From contig DHDG01000064.1 in the NCBI GenBank assembly GCA_002399265.1, positions 45,138-64,010 on the forward strand: DNA of 18,873 nucleotides, given 5' to 3'. Below are positions 1-7,030 of the stretch, one piece after another; within the stretch, counting starts at the first letter, position 1, and the number at the start of each line of letters is the position of its first letter. Source of the stretch: Firmicutes bacterium UBA4882 (GTDB taxonomy: Bacteria > Bacillota > UBA4882). Under the pieces are notes generated by a model. The model saw only the letters and a program-made list of their open reading frames with translations. It had not been told where the DNA came from and did not search any database. A program made the position numbers and the translations under genes.

Positions 1-12
1 GATTGAGCGAGA

Positions 13-46
13 TTGATCAAAAGGTGATCAAGCAAAGATTGATCAA
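13..46. repeat. Three TGATCA-centred direct repeats upstream of the promoter
   Basis: The palindromic core TGATCA occurs at 14-19, 25-30 and 40-45; the first and third are identical 8-mers (TTGATCAA). They lie just upstream of the probable -10 element at 75-80. They could be operator half-sites for a regulator or simple sequence coincidence in an AT-rich stretch. No known regulator is recognised. The window begins only 12 bp before them, so the upstream gene cannot be seen. Confidence 0.35.
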
Positions 47-71
47 ATGGATCGCAATCCGGCGACAAAGA

Positions 72-80
72 TGCTATAAT
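72..80 (+). promoter_or_regulatory. Probable extended -10 promoter for the FMN-riboswitch operon
   Basis: The sequence TGCTATAAT is a perfect TATAAT hexamer preceded by TGN, the extended -10 form used by sigma-A-type RNA polymerase. No good -35 is present 17 bp upstream, which is tolerated for extended -10 promoters. Transcription would start near 86-88, about 28 bp before the riboswitch P1 helix. A second, weaker candidate (TGATATGAT at 91-99) lies just downstream. Confidence 0.6.
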
Positions 81-114
81 ATAAAATTGATGATATGATA
101 TTAAGTTACATAGA

Positions 115-262
115 TCCTTCAGGGCAGGGTAAGGCTGAACAGCCGATTCCCGACCGGCGGTAATGCGCATGGCCATAGTAATATGCCTGCGTTAGTCCGC
201 GAGCCTTATGGCCGACCCGGTGCGATTCCGGGACCGACGGTACAGTCCGGATGAAAGAAGGA
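115..262 (+). promoter_or_regulatory. FMN riboswitch (RFN element)
   Basis: All the invariant blocks of the RFN element are present in order: the AGGGCAGGGT block at 121-130, CCCGACCGGCGGT at 149-161, AGTCCGCGAGC at 194-204, and the 3' block from CCCGGTGCGATTCCGGG through ACCGACGGT and AGTCCGGATGAAAGAAG at about 216-260. The P1 helix closes perfectly: TCCTTC at 115-120 pairs with GAAGGA at 257-262. The element binds flavin mononucleotide and normally represses riboflavin synthesis or import genes. Here it precedes an ABC importer, which is the main reason for calling that importer a riboflavin transporter. A short hairpin (263-270 with 274-281) follows P1 immediately. Confidence 0.95.
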
Positions 263-286
263 AAAACAGCTTGGCTGTTTTACTTG

Positions 287-318
287 CCCTGAGCCTTTTG
301 GTTTGGGGTTTTTATTTT
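287..318 (+). terminator. Riboswitch expression-platform terminator
   Basis: A 9-bp stem (287-295 with 300-308, including G-U pairs) with a TTTT loop is followed by a T-rich run at 309-318. It lies 25 bp after the FMN riboswitch and ends 22 bp before the first gene's GTG. This is the classic arrangement for FMN-dependent transcription attenuation. The competing antiterminator was not traced in detail; the hairpin at 263-281 is one candidate participant. Confidence 0.75.
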
Positions 319-340
319 GTCAGAAAGGGAGGGATCCAGT

Positions 341-1270
341 GTGCGGACGAAGGGAACCTCTATGGAACAGCATGGGTCGCACGGAGCGCCCTGGCCGCAG
401 GGGGCGCAGCAGGCGCAAGCGGCGCAGGGGTCTCAAACGGCGGTGTTTTGCCAGGGTGTGACCGTTTCATTTACCGGAGTGCATAATGAATTACAGAATA
501 TTGACCTGACAATCCATCCTGGCGAAAGCGTGGCGCTGGTTGGCCCGAGTGGGTGCGGTAAATCAACTTTGCTGAGGGTAATCGCCGGACTGCTGGAACC
601 GGATGCCGGAACGGCCGAGGTTTTTGGGAGTGACGGTTCGCCATCTGAAAGAGGCATAGGGTTTGTCTTTCAGGAAGCGACTTTGTTTCCTTGGCTGAAT
701 GCTCTCGAAAACGTGGCTATGCCGCTGGAACTGCAAAAGTATCTGTCAGCAGCCGATTGTCGCGAGCATGCCCGTGCGGCGCTTAAGGATGTCGGTTTGC
801 TGCAGTGGGCTGAAAAATACCCGCGTGAATTGTCAGGCGGGATGAAACAGCGGGTGGCCTTGGCCAGGGCCCTGGTGACCGATTCCAGGGTGCTGCTGCT
901 CGATGAACCTTTTGCTGCCATTGACGCGTTGAGGCGCGAACGGTTTAATTACGAGCTGTGGCGTCTGGCATGCAAAAGAAATCTGACCATGCTGGTTGTC
1001 ACGCACAGTATTAATGAGGCGGTCTCCATGTCGCACCGCGTCGTGGTGATGGCGGAAGACCCTGGCAGAATTGTCGGGGAGGTCACCGTGGATCTCCCGG
1101 AACAGCGGGATTTGGCAACCTGGTCGAGTCAGAACTTTCACGATGCCTGTACACAAGTGCGCCAAATTCTTGAGGAAACGGGGGCGTTAATGCATGGGGA
1201 TACGGACACGAGTATGCGGTGCGCAGAGACAGAAACCGGCGTGCACGCGCACGCGCACGCGCGAAACTAG
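341..1270 (+). CDS. ABC transporter ATP-binding protein, probable riboflavin importer
   Basis: This is the nucleotide-binding subunit of an importer of the nitrate/sulfonate/thiamine-precursor class. Numbered from GTG 341, the Walker A motif GPSGCGKS is at about 68-75, the Q-loop follows in VFQEATLFPW, the signature LSGGMKQR starts near 164, Walker B VLLLDEP is near 184-190, and the switch His is in VVTHS. GTG 341 is chosen because a GGGAGG ribosome site ends about 8 bp upstream; the TTG at 317 lies inside the terminator T-run. The first ~30 residues are low-complexity (Gly/Ala/Gln) and partly encoded by a 9-bp tandem repeat; the ABC fold starts near TAVFCQGVTVSF. The 3' end overlaps the permease gene by 77 bp. 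The substrate is inferred from the FMN riboswitch. Confidence 0.88.
   Translation: MRTKGTSMEQHGSHGAPWPQGAQQAQAAQGSQTAVFCQGVTVSFTGVHNELQNIDLTIHPGESVALVGPSGCGKSTLLRVIAGLLEPDAGTAEVFGSDGSPSERGIGFVFQEATLFPWLNALENVAMPLELQKYLSAADCREHARAALKDVGLLQWAEKYPRELSGGMKQRVALARALVTDSRVLLLDEPFAAIDALRRERFNYELWRLACKRNLTMLVVTHSINEAVSMSHRVVVMAEDPGRIVGEVTVDLPEQRDLATWSSQNFHDACTQVRQILEETGALMHGDTDTSMRCAETETGVHAHAHARN
403..429 (+). repeat. 9-bp tandem repeat, three copies, in the ATPase N-terminal extension
   Basis: Units start at 403, 412 and 421, each opening with GGCGCA. They encode the Ala/Gln-rich stretch GAQQAQAAQG ahead of the conserved ABC domain. The period is a multiple of three, so copy-number change would not shift the frame. 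Confidence 0.7.
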
Positions 1271-2006
1271 CAAATCAGGCTGGCCCGCCACGATTGTCAT
1301 TTTCTTGGCACTGATCGGATTGTGGTGGCTGCTTTCCAATTTCTATCCGCCCTACATTCTGCCCTCACCCGGCAGCGTGATTGCCAGACTGATCGCGGAA
1401 GTTGCGAAAGGGCCTCTCCTGGAACATTTGGCTGTTACAGCCGGTGAATCTTTGCTCGGCCTTTTATTAGGCGCGTCGTTGGCTCTGCCATTCGGCTATC
1501 TGTTGGCGCGTAGTGACTGGCTCGAAAAGGCGGTTTCTCCTTATCTTGTTGCAGCCCAGGCCATTCCGACGGTTGCGTTGGCACCTTTGATTATCATTTG
1601 GTTTGGGTTTGGGTTAATCTCCAAAGTTCTGGTGGCGTCGATGGTTGCGTTTTTTCCGATTTGCATGAACATGATTGCGGGCATGCGTCGGGTCGGGAGA
1701 AACCAGTATGACTTGATGCGCATCTTTGGGGCCAGCACATGGCAGATATTTGCCAAGCTTGAACTGCCGACAGCCCTGCCGGTATTGCTGACAGGCTTGC
1801 GAATGGGCATGGCATTCTCGGTGATTGGCGCGGTCGTCGGAGAATTCGCTAGTTCCGACCGGGGCCTTGGTTACCTGGTCAACGTTTCGGCTGGCATGAT
1901 GGACACAGCGCTAATGTTTGTCGCATTGATCACACTAGCCATTCTCGGAATCAGCTTTCATCTGCTGTTTCGGCTGGTCGAGTACCTCTTGCGGGGGCGA
2001 TTCTGA
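1194..2006 (+). CDS. ribX: ABC transporter permease, probable riboflavin importer
   Basis: An inner-membrane permease of the binding-protein-dependent type (270 aa) with about six hydrophobic segments. The EAA-like cytoplasmic loop that contacts the ATPase is visible at about 173-192 (GASTWQIFAKLELPTALP). The ATG at 1194 is the only sensible start: no other start codon occurs in frame before the first membrane segment. It has a GGGG-rich stretch 9 bp upstream and lies inside the ATPase gene, so translation is probably coupled. The first 30 residues are polar and Arg/Thr-rich (CTRTRTRE), encoded by a 6-bp repeat shared with the ATPase C-terminus. The symbol follows the RibX-type permeases found under FMN riboswitches; the family also includes thiamine-precursor (ThiX) permeases. 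Confidence 0.85.
   Translation: MGIRTRVCGAQRQKPACTRTRTRETSKSGWPATIVIFLALIGLWWLLSNFYPPYILPSPGSVIARLIAEVAKGPLLEHLAVTAGESLLGLLLGASLALPFGYLLARSDWLEKAVSPYLVAAQAIPTVALAPLIIIWFGFGLISKVLVASMVAFFPICMNMIAGMRRVGRNQYDLMRIFGASTWQIFAKLELPTALPVLLTGLRMGMAFSVIGAVVGEFASSDRGLGYLVNVSAGMMDTALMFVALITLAILGISFHLLFRLVEYLLRGRF
1241..1263 (+). repeat. 6-bp tandem repeat / alternating purine-pyrimidine tract in a gene overlap
   Basis: CACGCG is repeated three times at 1244-1261, and the whole 23-bp tract alternates purine and pyrimidine without a break, the kind of sequence prone to Z-DNA. It is translated in two frames at once: as the ATPase tail (VHAHAHARN) and as the permease N-terminus (TRTRTRE). Confidence 0.75.
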
Positions 2007-2014
2007 TCTAATTG

Positions 2015-2042
2015 GGGACAGTCCCAGATTGGATCATGATCC
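2015..2042. repeat. Two adjacent palindromes between permease and binding-protein genes
   Basis: GGGACAGTCCC at 2015-2025 is an 11-bp palindrome, and GGATCATGATCC at 2031-2042 is a perfect 12-bp palindrome. They fill the 79-bp gap after the permease stop. The GGGGAC core recalls the arms of the large inverted repeat at 10981-11063. They could be a remnant of a dispersed repeat or a processing signal; no T-run follows, so they are not a terminator. Confidence 0.45.
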
Positions 2043-2085
2043 ATTTCATAATAACATAGAAGAATATGATGGGAGAGCGATCTGA

Positions 2086-3099
2086 TTGGCGAAAAAGACT
2101 CAGTGGCCGTGGCCACTAATAATCCCGGTCCTTGTCCTTGTGGCGACGATAACGCTTGGCACATTAGTGCTGGGGGGATGCCGGCAGGAACCGCAAACCG
2201 TAAAGTTGGTAATGGGTTACGTTCCAAACGTGCAATTTGCGCCCTGGTATGTGGCACAGGAAAAGGGGTATTTCGAGGATGCCGGCCTGGAATTAACGAT
2301 GGATTACGGAAAAATCAACGATGTGATGCGTTTGCTGGCAGCCGGTGAGATTGATTTTGCCATTGCTGGCGGCGATGAAGTGATCGTCGCACGCAGTCAA
2401 GACCTGCCGGTGACGTATGTAATGGCATTATATGCTCGTTTTCCGGCGGCCGTCGTTTCTATGAAGGACGCAGGGATCGCTGAGCCTACCGCATTGAGAG
2501 GGAGAACCGTTGGTATTCCGGGTTTTTACGGCACAAACTATATTGCCCTCAAGGCGATTTTGGCCTGGGCAGGATTGACGGAGGCCGATGTCACAGTACT
2601 ACCGGTCGGGTATAACCAGGTGGCCGTGCTTAGCGAAGGAAAAGTTGACGCAGTCGTTGGCTTTGATAACAATGAGCCCATTCAACTGCACAACTTAGGT
2701 TTTGAAACCAATGTTATTCACTCTTATGATTATTTTGATCTGGTCGGACACGGTGTGGTGACTGGCGAAACACAGATGCGCGATAATCCCAAAAGAGTGC
2801 AGGCTTTTGTCAGGGCCACGCTGAAGGGGATGGACTATGCCCTGAAAAACCCGGACGAGGCTTTTGAAATTTGCCTGAAATTCGCACCGGAAAGCGGCGG
2901 GCCCAATGCGGAGGTTCAAAAACAGGTCATGCTGGAATCGATGAGATTGTGGCAAAGCTCATTTACAGACGTCCATGGTTTGGGAAGCTCTGACCCGGAG
3001 GCTTGGAGCGTTGCGCAGCAGTCGATGCTGGAGTGGGGTTTGATTCCTAAAGAAATCCCGGCTGAACTACTGGTTAATAATGATTACATTGACTACTGA
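2086..3099 (+). CDS. ribY: NMT1/THI5-like substrate-binding lipoprotein, probable riboflavin importer
   Basis: This 337-aa exported binding protein has an N-terminal membrane segment and a lipobox LGGC with Cys32, so it should be lipid-anchored and processed by signal peptidase II (a lspA gene lies at 15571). The mature protein shows the NMT1/THI5 pattern: GYVPNVQFAPWYVAQEKGYFEDAGLEL near 43-70, then GRTVGIPGFYGTNY and the VDAVVGFDNNEP stretch. The start is TTG, with GGGAG at 2071-2075 ten bases upstream. The family binds thiamine pyrimidine precursors (ThiY) or riboflavin (RibY); the upstream FMN riboswitch and the NVQFAPWYVA motif favour riboflavin. A strong terminator follows the gene. Confidence 0.85.
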   Translation: MAKKTQWPWPLIIPVLVLVATITLGTLVLGGCRQEPQTVKLVMGYVPNVQFAPWYVAQEKGYFEDAGLELTMDYGKINDVMRLLAAGEIDFAIAGGDEVIVARSQDLPVTYVMALYARFPAAVVSMKDAGIAEPTALRGRTVGIPGFYGTNYIALKAILAWAGLTEADVTVLPVGYNQVAVLSEGKVDAVVGFDNNEPIQLHNLGFETNVIHSYDYFDLVGHGVVTGETQMRDNPKRVQAFVRATLKGMDYALKNPDEAFEICLKFAPESGGPNAEVQKQVMLESMRLWQSSFTDVHGLGSSDPEAWSVAQQSMLEWGLIPKEIPAELLVNNDYIDY

Positions 3100-3106
3100 G
3101 GAGTAC

Positions 3107-3162
3107 GAGGCTGCCGCCGGGATGGCGCAATGCTATTCCCGCGCGAGCGGCCTCTCTTTTTT
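3107..3162 (+). terminator. Intrinsic terminator after the importer operon
   Basis: Nested GC-rich stem: GAGG 3107-3110 with CCTC 3151-3154, CCGC 3114-3117 with GCGG 3147-3150, and CGGGA 3118-3122 with TCCCG 3137-3141. Six T residues follow at 3157-3162. It begins 8 bp after the binding-protein stop codon and closes the riboswitch-controlled transcription unit. Confidence 0.85.
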
Positions 3163-3238
3163 GGGCAGGAAAGTTAAGCCTATCCGACGAAAGACTATAT
3201 GCAAGGATGTATGTTTATGTCGAGAGGAGGAACTTTTG

Positions 3239-4435
3239 ATGTCCGTTTTTGGCAAGAGGATTCTAGCGCTGATGGTCGCCGCCATCATGCTGATTTGCCT
3301 GGCTTCGCCCGAACAGGCTTATGCGGCACCAACCGAACAGACCATCAAGCAAATATCTATTTTTGGCGCTTTCGCAACGCCATCGGAAGAGATCCTATTT
3401 CATCTGGGAGTTAATGAGGGAGAAAAATATGATCCGGCGAAGCTAAAGCGCGGGATTACTTGGCTGCGTAACAATGGCATGTTTGGCGACGTCGATTATG
3501 AGGTCGTGGAAACCGTCGGCGCAAACATGGTGGAAATATACATTTATATCGTCGAGTCCATTGGGTCGAGTCGCAGCGGTGGAGATACAGTTTTCGGATC
3601 TGCTAAAAGAGAAGAACTGTATGGCTGGTTTGATGTTGGGCTTCCGATACCCACGCGTCTGTTTGGGTTAGGACTTGACGCTACGCTCGGGCTAAACATC
3701 AGCAAACAGTCCTGGTCGGTGGCACCTTCCATCTCGGGAATCGATTTATTCGGGGTGCCGCTGGGCTGGTTTATTGACATGGCTTATGTCAATAAGCAGG
3801 ATGAGCTTGATACGGTAGCGTTGGATCCTGAATGGGGCATTATGACTCATGTGGGCTTTAAGCAAGCCATGGCTCCGAACGTCTCCTGGATGGCAACGGT
3901 AGGCTATGAATATGAAAAGAAAACAGCTACGGCAGATAGTAATCATTATCTGTACCTGGCGGATCGGTTCACTTTTGATATCAGGCCACTGAAATTGCAT
4001 GCTGAGACCGAACTGGGTTGCAGTACCGGCGATTATGACAACGGGGTTTACGTCAAATTCGGGGCCAAAGGTGAATGGCCGCTTGCAATCACAGATAATG
4101 TGTTTCTGTTGACCCAGACGGAATTTGGCATTGCCAGTGAGAAAACACCGCTGCGTGCCTTGTTTGATGTTGGGGAAGCAGGCTTGCGCGGTTATCAGCT
4201 ACCCGAATCGGATCGCTACTTAATTGGTTCAACGGGCCTCTATTGGCAGATTATTGATTCTTTGCAGGCCATGGTGTTTTGTGATCTTGGCTCGGTCCAT
4301 ACCCAGGGGGGCGACTGGAGTCCGCTGCTCTCAGACATTGGATTGGGGCTGCGTTGGAATATGATCAGTATCTTTGGGACCTATAATGGAGCAGGCGATC
4401 TTGGATGGGGATTTTCTTTTGATACCTACTTTTAG
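3239..4435 (+). CDS. Single-POTRA Omp85-like outer-membrane beta-barrel protein
   Basis: This 398-aa protein has a signal peptide (Lys-Arg at 6-7, hydrophobic core, cleavage probably after AYA near 29) and then one POTRA-like domain at about 34-106, with the Gly-rich turn, LKRGITWLRNNGMFGDV helix and closing VEIYIYIVES strand. The remainder reads as alternating amphipathic strands. The barrel carries LRGY at 316-319, which matches the conserved (V/L)RG(F/Y) loop-6 motif of the Omp85 superfamily, and FCDLGSV at 347-353, and it ends in Phe398 as outer-membrane strands do. ATG 3239 is chosen over a more upstream ATG because of a near-perfect AGAGGAGG site at 3223-3230 and the signal peptide. The role is insertion or secretion of outer-membrane proteins or lipids; which one cannot be read. 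It is far shorter than BamA. Confidence 0.82.
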   Translation: MSVFGKRILALMVAAIMLICLASPEQAYAAPTEQTIKQISIFGAFATPSEEILFHLGVNEGEKYDPAKLKRGITWLRNNGMFGDVDYEVVETVGANMVEIYIYIVESIGSSRSGGDTVFGSAKREELYGWFDVGLPIPTRLFGLGLDATLGLNISKQSWSVAPSISGIDLFGVPLGWFIDMAYVNKQDELDTVALDPEWGIMTHVGFKQAMAPNVSWMATVGYEYEKKTATADSNHYLYLADRFTFDIRPLKLHAETELGCSTGDYDNGVYVKFGAKGEWPLAITDNVFLLTQTEFGIASEKTPLRALFDVGEAGLRGYQLPESDRYLIGSTGLYWQIIDSLQAMVFCDLGSVHTQGGDWSPLLSDIGLGLRWNMISIFGTYNGAGDLGWGFSFDTYF

Positions 4436-4444
4436 GATGGAGCG

Positions 4445-4480
4445 GCGGCGGTCGCTGCGGCGGTCGCTGCGGCGGTCGCG
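4445..4480 (+). repeat. 12-bp GC-rich tandem repeat, three copies
   Basis: GCGGCGGTCGCT is repeated exactly at 4445-4456 and 4457-4468, and again with one mismatch at 4469-4480. It fills most of the 80-bp gap between the Omp85-like gene and the protease gene. It is not translated in the frame of the protease (a TGA at 4513-4515 precedes that start). Confidence 0.85.
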
Positions 4481-4515
4481 ATCGCGGTATTTCCAAAAGA
4501 AATGGAGCGGATTGA

Positions 4516-5652
4516 GTGGAAGCTGTACATGAACAACTCTTTGATCCCCAAAAAAGAGCTAAAGCCAAAGATTATCATCGGGCCAGAAATATACAGCGCT
4601 ACTTAGGACTGCTTTATACAATCCTATTCACAGTGGCGGTTTTTTGCACCCCGCTGGCGCGCTCCCTCGCTACTGCCATAGGAGACTATGGCTGGCGGCT
4701 CGCATTGTATCTGATTGTGATCGCCGCAGTTTATTCTATCGGTAATACAATCGTTAACTATTTTGCAGGCTATCGCGTGCAACACCGTTTTGGCTTATCG
4801 GTACAGACTCCGGGATCTTGGTTGGGAGATGAACTCAAAAACTTCCTGATATCGTTAGTTTTGCTTGTGCCATTGCTGTTACTGTTTAGAGTGATTCTAA
4901 CTAACGCGCCGGCCTATTGGTGGCTGTATGTTGGCATTGTCTTTGTCTTTATCTCCGTCATTCTGGTCAACCTGTCACCAGTGCTGATTATGCCGTTGTT
5001 TTACAAATTTACGCCCCTCAAAGATGAAAAGCTCAAAGCGCAATTGGAACGGCTTTTCGCTAAGACTGGATCTGGCATACGCGGTGTCTATGAGATGAAC
5101 ATGAGTAGCAAGACTAGTACCGCCAACGCCATGATTACAGGAACCGGCAACACCAGACGTATGATTTTGGGTGATACATTATTAAAGTCATTCACGGCAG
5201 AGGAAATTGAGGCTGTCATGGCGCACGAGCTGGCCCACCACAATTTCCGGCACATGCCCCAAATCCTGCTGCTGAACTCGCTGATTGGCATGCTTTCATT
5301 CTGGCTGTTGTCGCTAATTGCGCCTTATGTGGCCGAATGGCTGGGATATGTTAATAGCTCCGATCCGGCGTTCCTGCCAATGCTGATGATTTTGACGTTG
5401 ACGATCATGATGTTGATGGAGCCGATTACAAATTATCATACGCGCACTCTGGAAAGGCAAAGCGATCGCTATGCTGTTGAAGTCACTGGCAAGCCGGAAG
5501 CATTTATTAGAGCCATGGCGCGGCTGGCCGATCAAAATCTGGCGGTGCTGCGGGTGTCGCCAATGGAGTATATATGGTTTTGGGATCATCCTACGATCGG
5601 TCAGAGAATCGAATTTGCGGAATCTTATCAGCAGGATGCGCGGGCAGAGTAG
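4516..5652 (+). CDS. Ste24-type M48 family membrane metalloprotease
   Basis: A 378-aa integral membrane zinc protease. An N-terminal multi-helix membrane region (about 28-165) is followed by the catalytic domain. The zinc motif HELAH is at 237-241, and the third ligand is Glu313 in the conserved ExxxDxxA pattern (ERQSDRYA, with Asp317). The conserved late HP motif is at 358-359, followed by QRI. The FGLSVQTPGSWLGDELK stretch near 92-108 is typical of the peptidase_M48_N region of CAAX protease 1 (Ste24) relatives, which separates it from the shorter HtpX proteins. GTG 4516 follows an in-frame stop and has GGAG at 4504-4507. It probably degrades or processes membrane proteins; bacterial Ste24-like enzymes have no settled substrate. 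Confidence 0.87.
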   Translation: MEAVHEQLFDPQKRAKAKDYHRARNIQRYLGLLYTILFTVAVFCTPLARSLATAIGDYGWRLALYLIVIAAVYSIGNTIVNYFAGYRVQHRFGLSVQTPGSWLGDELKNFLISLVLLVPLLLLFRVILTNAPAYWWLYVGIVFVFISVILVNLSPVLIMPLFYKFTPLKDEKLKAQLERLFAKTGSGIRGVYEMNMSSKTSTANAMITGTGNTRRMILGDTLLKSFTAEEIEAVMAHELAHHNFRHMPQILLLNSLIGMLSFWLLSLIAPYVAEWLGYVNSSDPAFLPMLMILTLTIMMLMEPITNYHTRTLERQSDRYAVEVTGKPEAFIRAMARLADQNLAVLRVSPMEYIWFWDHPTIGQRIEFAESYQQDARAE

Positions 5653-5727
5653 AGCGAAACTTTTTAAGTCATGGCGCGGTCATACAGTTGCCGGAGTAGA
5701 ATGCGCGGCAAATCGGAGGAGAGTTCC

Positions 5728-6975
5728 GTGGTAAGGTGTCAGTTTCAGTCTCGGTCTCGGTCACGGTCACAGGAAACTCATATGCAGAACACTGGGATTG
5801 GGAGAATTACGACAGCCCAGTTCAGTGATTCTTATCCGCCAATTATGGACGGTGTTGCCAAGGTTGTAGTGGAGTACAAAAAACATCTCACGGATATTTT
5901 AGGGCCGGTTCATATTGTTGTGCCTTCAATTCCCGGTCAGGATGAATATAACGAGCAGGATCTGACTCATAATTACCCCACGATACCGATTCCGAAGCGG
6001 TCTCCGTACCGTTTTGGGATGCCCTGGATTTTGCCGGGATTCAGCCGCAAAATCGCTCGGCTTCCACTGCAATTAGTACATGTGCATTCGCCGTGGATGG
6101 CTGGTCCGTTGGGGTGGCAGGTTAGTGTTCTGCGCCAGATTCCTATTGTCTCGACGTTTCACACCAAGTATCTGGATGATATCAGTCGCTTTTTCTATGG
6201 GATGCATTTGCCGGTTGAAATAGCGCGCCGTATTATTATTGATCACTATAACCGCATGGATCAGGTTTGGGTGCCAAATGCCAGCACTGAGCTAACGCTT
6301 CGTGAATACGGCTTTCGGGGGCCCATTGAGATTATTGGGCACGGCACTGATATCGTCAAGCCGGCGAATCCGGAACAGAGTATCAAGCAAGCAGAGGAGT
6401 TTTTAGGCATTGATGCTGAAGTGCCTTTGCTGGTTTATCTTGGGCAATTGAAACTGGAAAAGAACCTGTTGTTTGTCCTGAATTCGTTGCGGGAATTAAA
6501 AGATTCAGGCCACAACTTTAGGTTTGCATTCATCGGAGAGGGCTACGCTCGGCCGGAATTAGAGAAGGCTGCGCAGGATTTAGGGCTTCCCGAGGTAAGT
6601 TTTCCTGGGCTGGTGCGGGATCGGACCTTGCTCACGTCGCTTTTGAACCGCTCCAAAGCGCTGGTTTTTCCGTCTCGCTATGATACGGCTGGGCTGGTGA
6701 TTAAGGAGGCGGCTTCGCTGGAAGTGCCTTCGATTGTGTTGCGGGATTCCAATGCGGCGGAAGGTATTGAGGACGAAGTTAATGGCTTCCTGAGTGACGA
6801 AAACCCGGTCTCATTCGGCAACAAACTGCGTTACATGCTTGACAATGAGGATACGCGGTGCGTTGTCGGGCGGAAGGCCTATGAGACTTTGTGCCGTTCC
6901 TGGGCGGATGTGGCCCGCGAAGTGGCAGAGCGCTATCGGGATCTGATTAAGGTGAAAGCACACCGATCAGCTTGA
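5728..6975 (+). CDS. GT4-family glycosyltransferase
   Basis: A GT-B fold retaining glycosyltransferase of about 415 aa. The N-terminal Rossmann domain opens with ITTAQFSDSYPPIMDGVAKVV, the usual acceptor-side Gly-rich loop, and the C-terminal domain shows VYLGQLKLEKNL, FIGEGYARPELE and the donor-site motif DTAGLVIKEAASLEVPSIV. The acid at the first position of the EX7E motif is Asp, as in a subset of this family. No signal peptide or membrane helix is seen, so it acts in the cytoplasm on a lipid or envelope glycan precursor; acceptor and donor are unknown. GTG 5728 has a perfect GGAGGA site 7 bp upstream; an internal ATG at 5782 with AGGAAACT upstream is an alternative start and matches the conserved start of the domain. 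Between them lies a hexamer repeat encoding QSRSRSRSQ. Confidence 0.83.
   Translation: MVRCQFQSRSRSRSQETHMQNTGIGRITTAQFSDSYPPIMDGVAKVVVEYKKHLTDILGPVHIVVPSIPGQDEYNEQDLTHNYPTIPIPKRSPYRFGMPWILPGFSRKIARLPLQLVHVHSPWMAGPLGWQVSVLRQIPIVSTFHTKYLDDISRFFYGMHLPVEIARRIIIDHYNRMDQVWVPNASTELTLREYGFRGPIEIIGHGTDIVKPANPEQSIKQAEEFLGIDAEVPLLVYLGQLKLEKNLLFVLNSLRELKDSGHNFRFAFIGEGYARPELEKAAQDLGLPEVSFPGLVRDRTLLTSLLNRSKALVFPSRYDTAGLVIKEAASLEVPSIVLRDSNAAEGIEDEVNGFLSDENPVSFGNKLRYMLDNEDTRCVVGRKAYETLCRSWADVAREVAERYRDLIKVKAHRSA
5742..5771 (+). repeat. Degenerate 6-bp tandem repeat at the glycosyltransferase N-terminus
   Basis: Five successive hexamers of the form GTYTCG/GTCACG run from 5742 to 5771, two of them identical (5748-5753 and 5754-5759). 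They encode the Ser-Arg alternation between the two possible starts of the gene. Confidence 0.8.
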
Positions 6976-7030
6976 AAGCATTGCAAGGGCGGAAAAAAGG
7001 TATATTTGTTTTTAGAGTTACAGTTATTTG

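Noticed and set aside
317..340. Upstream TTG start for the ATPase gene
   Set aside because: It lies in the terminator T-tract with no ribosome site, whereas GTG 341 has a well-spaced GGGAGG.
208..486. Small open frame (92 codons) with a hydrophobic stretch, overlapping the riboswitch and the ATPase start
   Set aside because: It begins inside the FMN riboswitch core and has no ribosome site; the hydrophobic part is produced by the terminator's T-rich run. The conserved RNA explains the sequence better.
3080..3238. 53-codon upstream extension of the Omp85-like protein
   Set aside because: It would overlap the preceding gene and span the intrinsic terminator; the downstream ATG has a strong ribosome site and a proper signal peptide.
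5671..5727. ATG 5671 as the glycosyltransferase start
   Set aside because: No ribosome site; GTG 5728 has a perfect one and ATG 5782 fits the conserved domain start.
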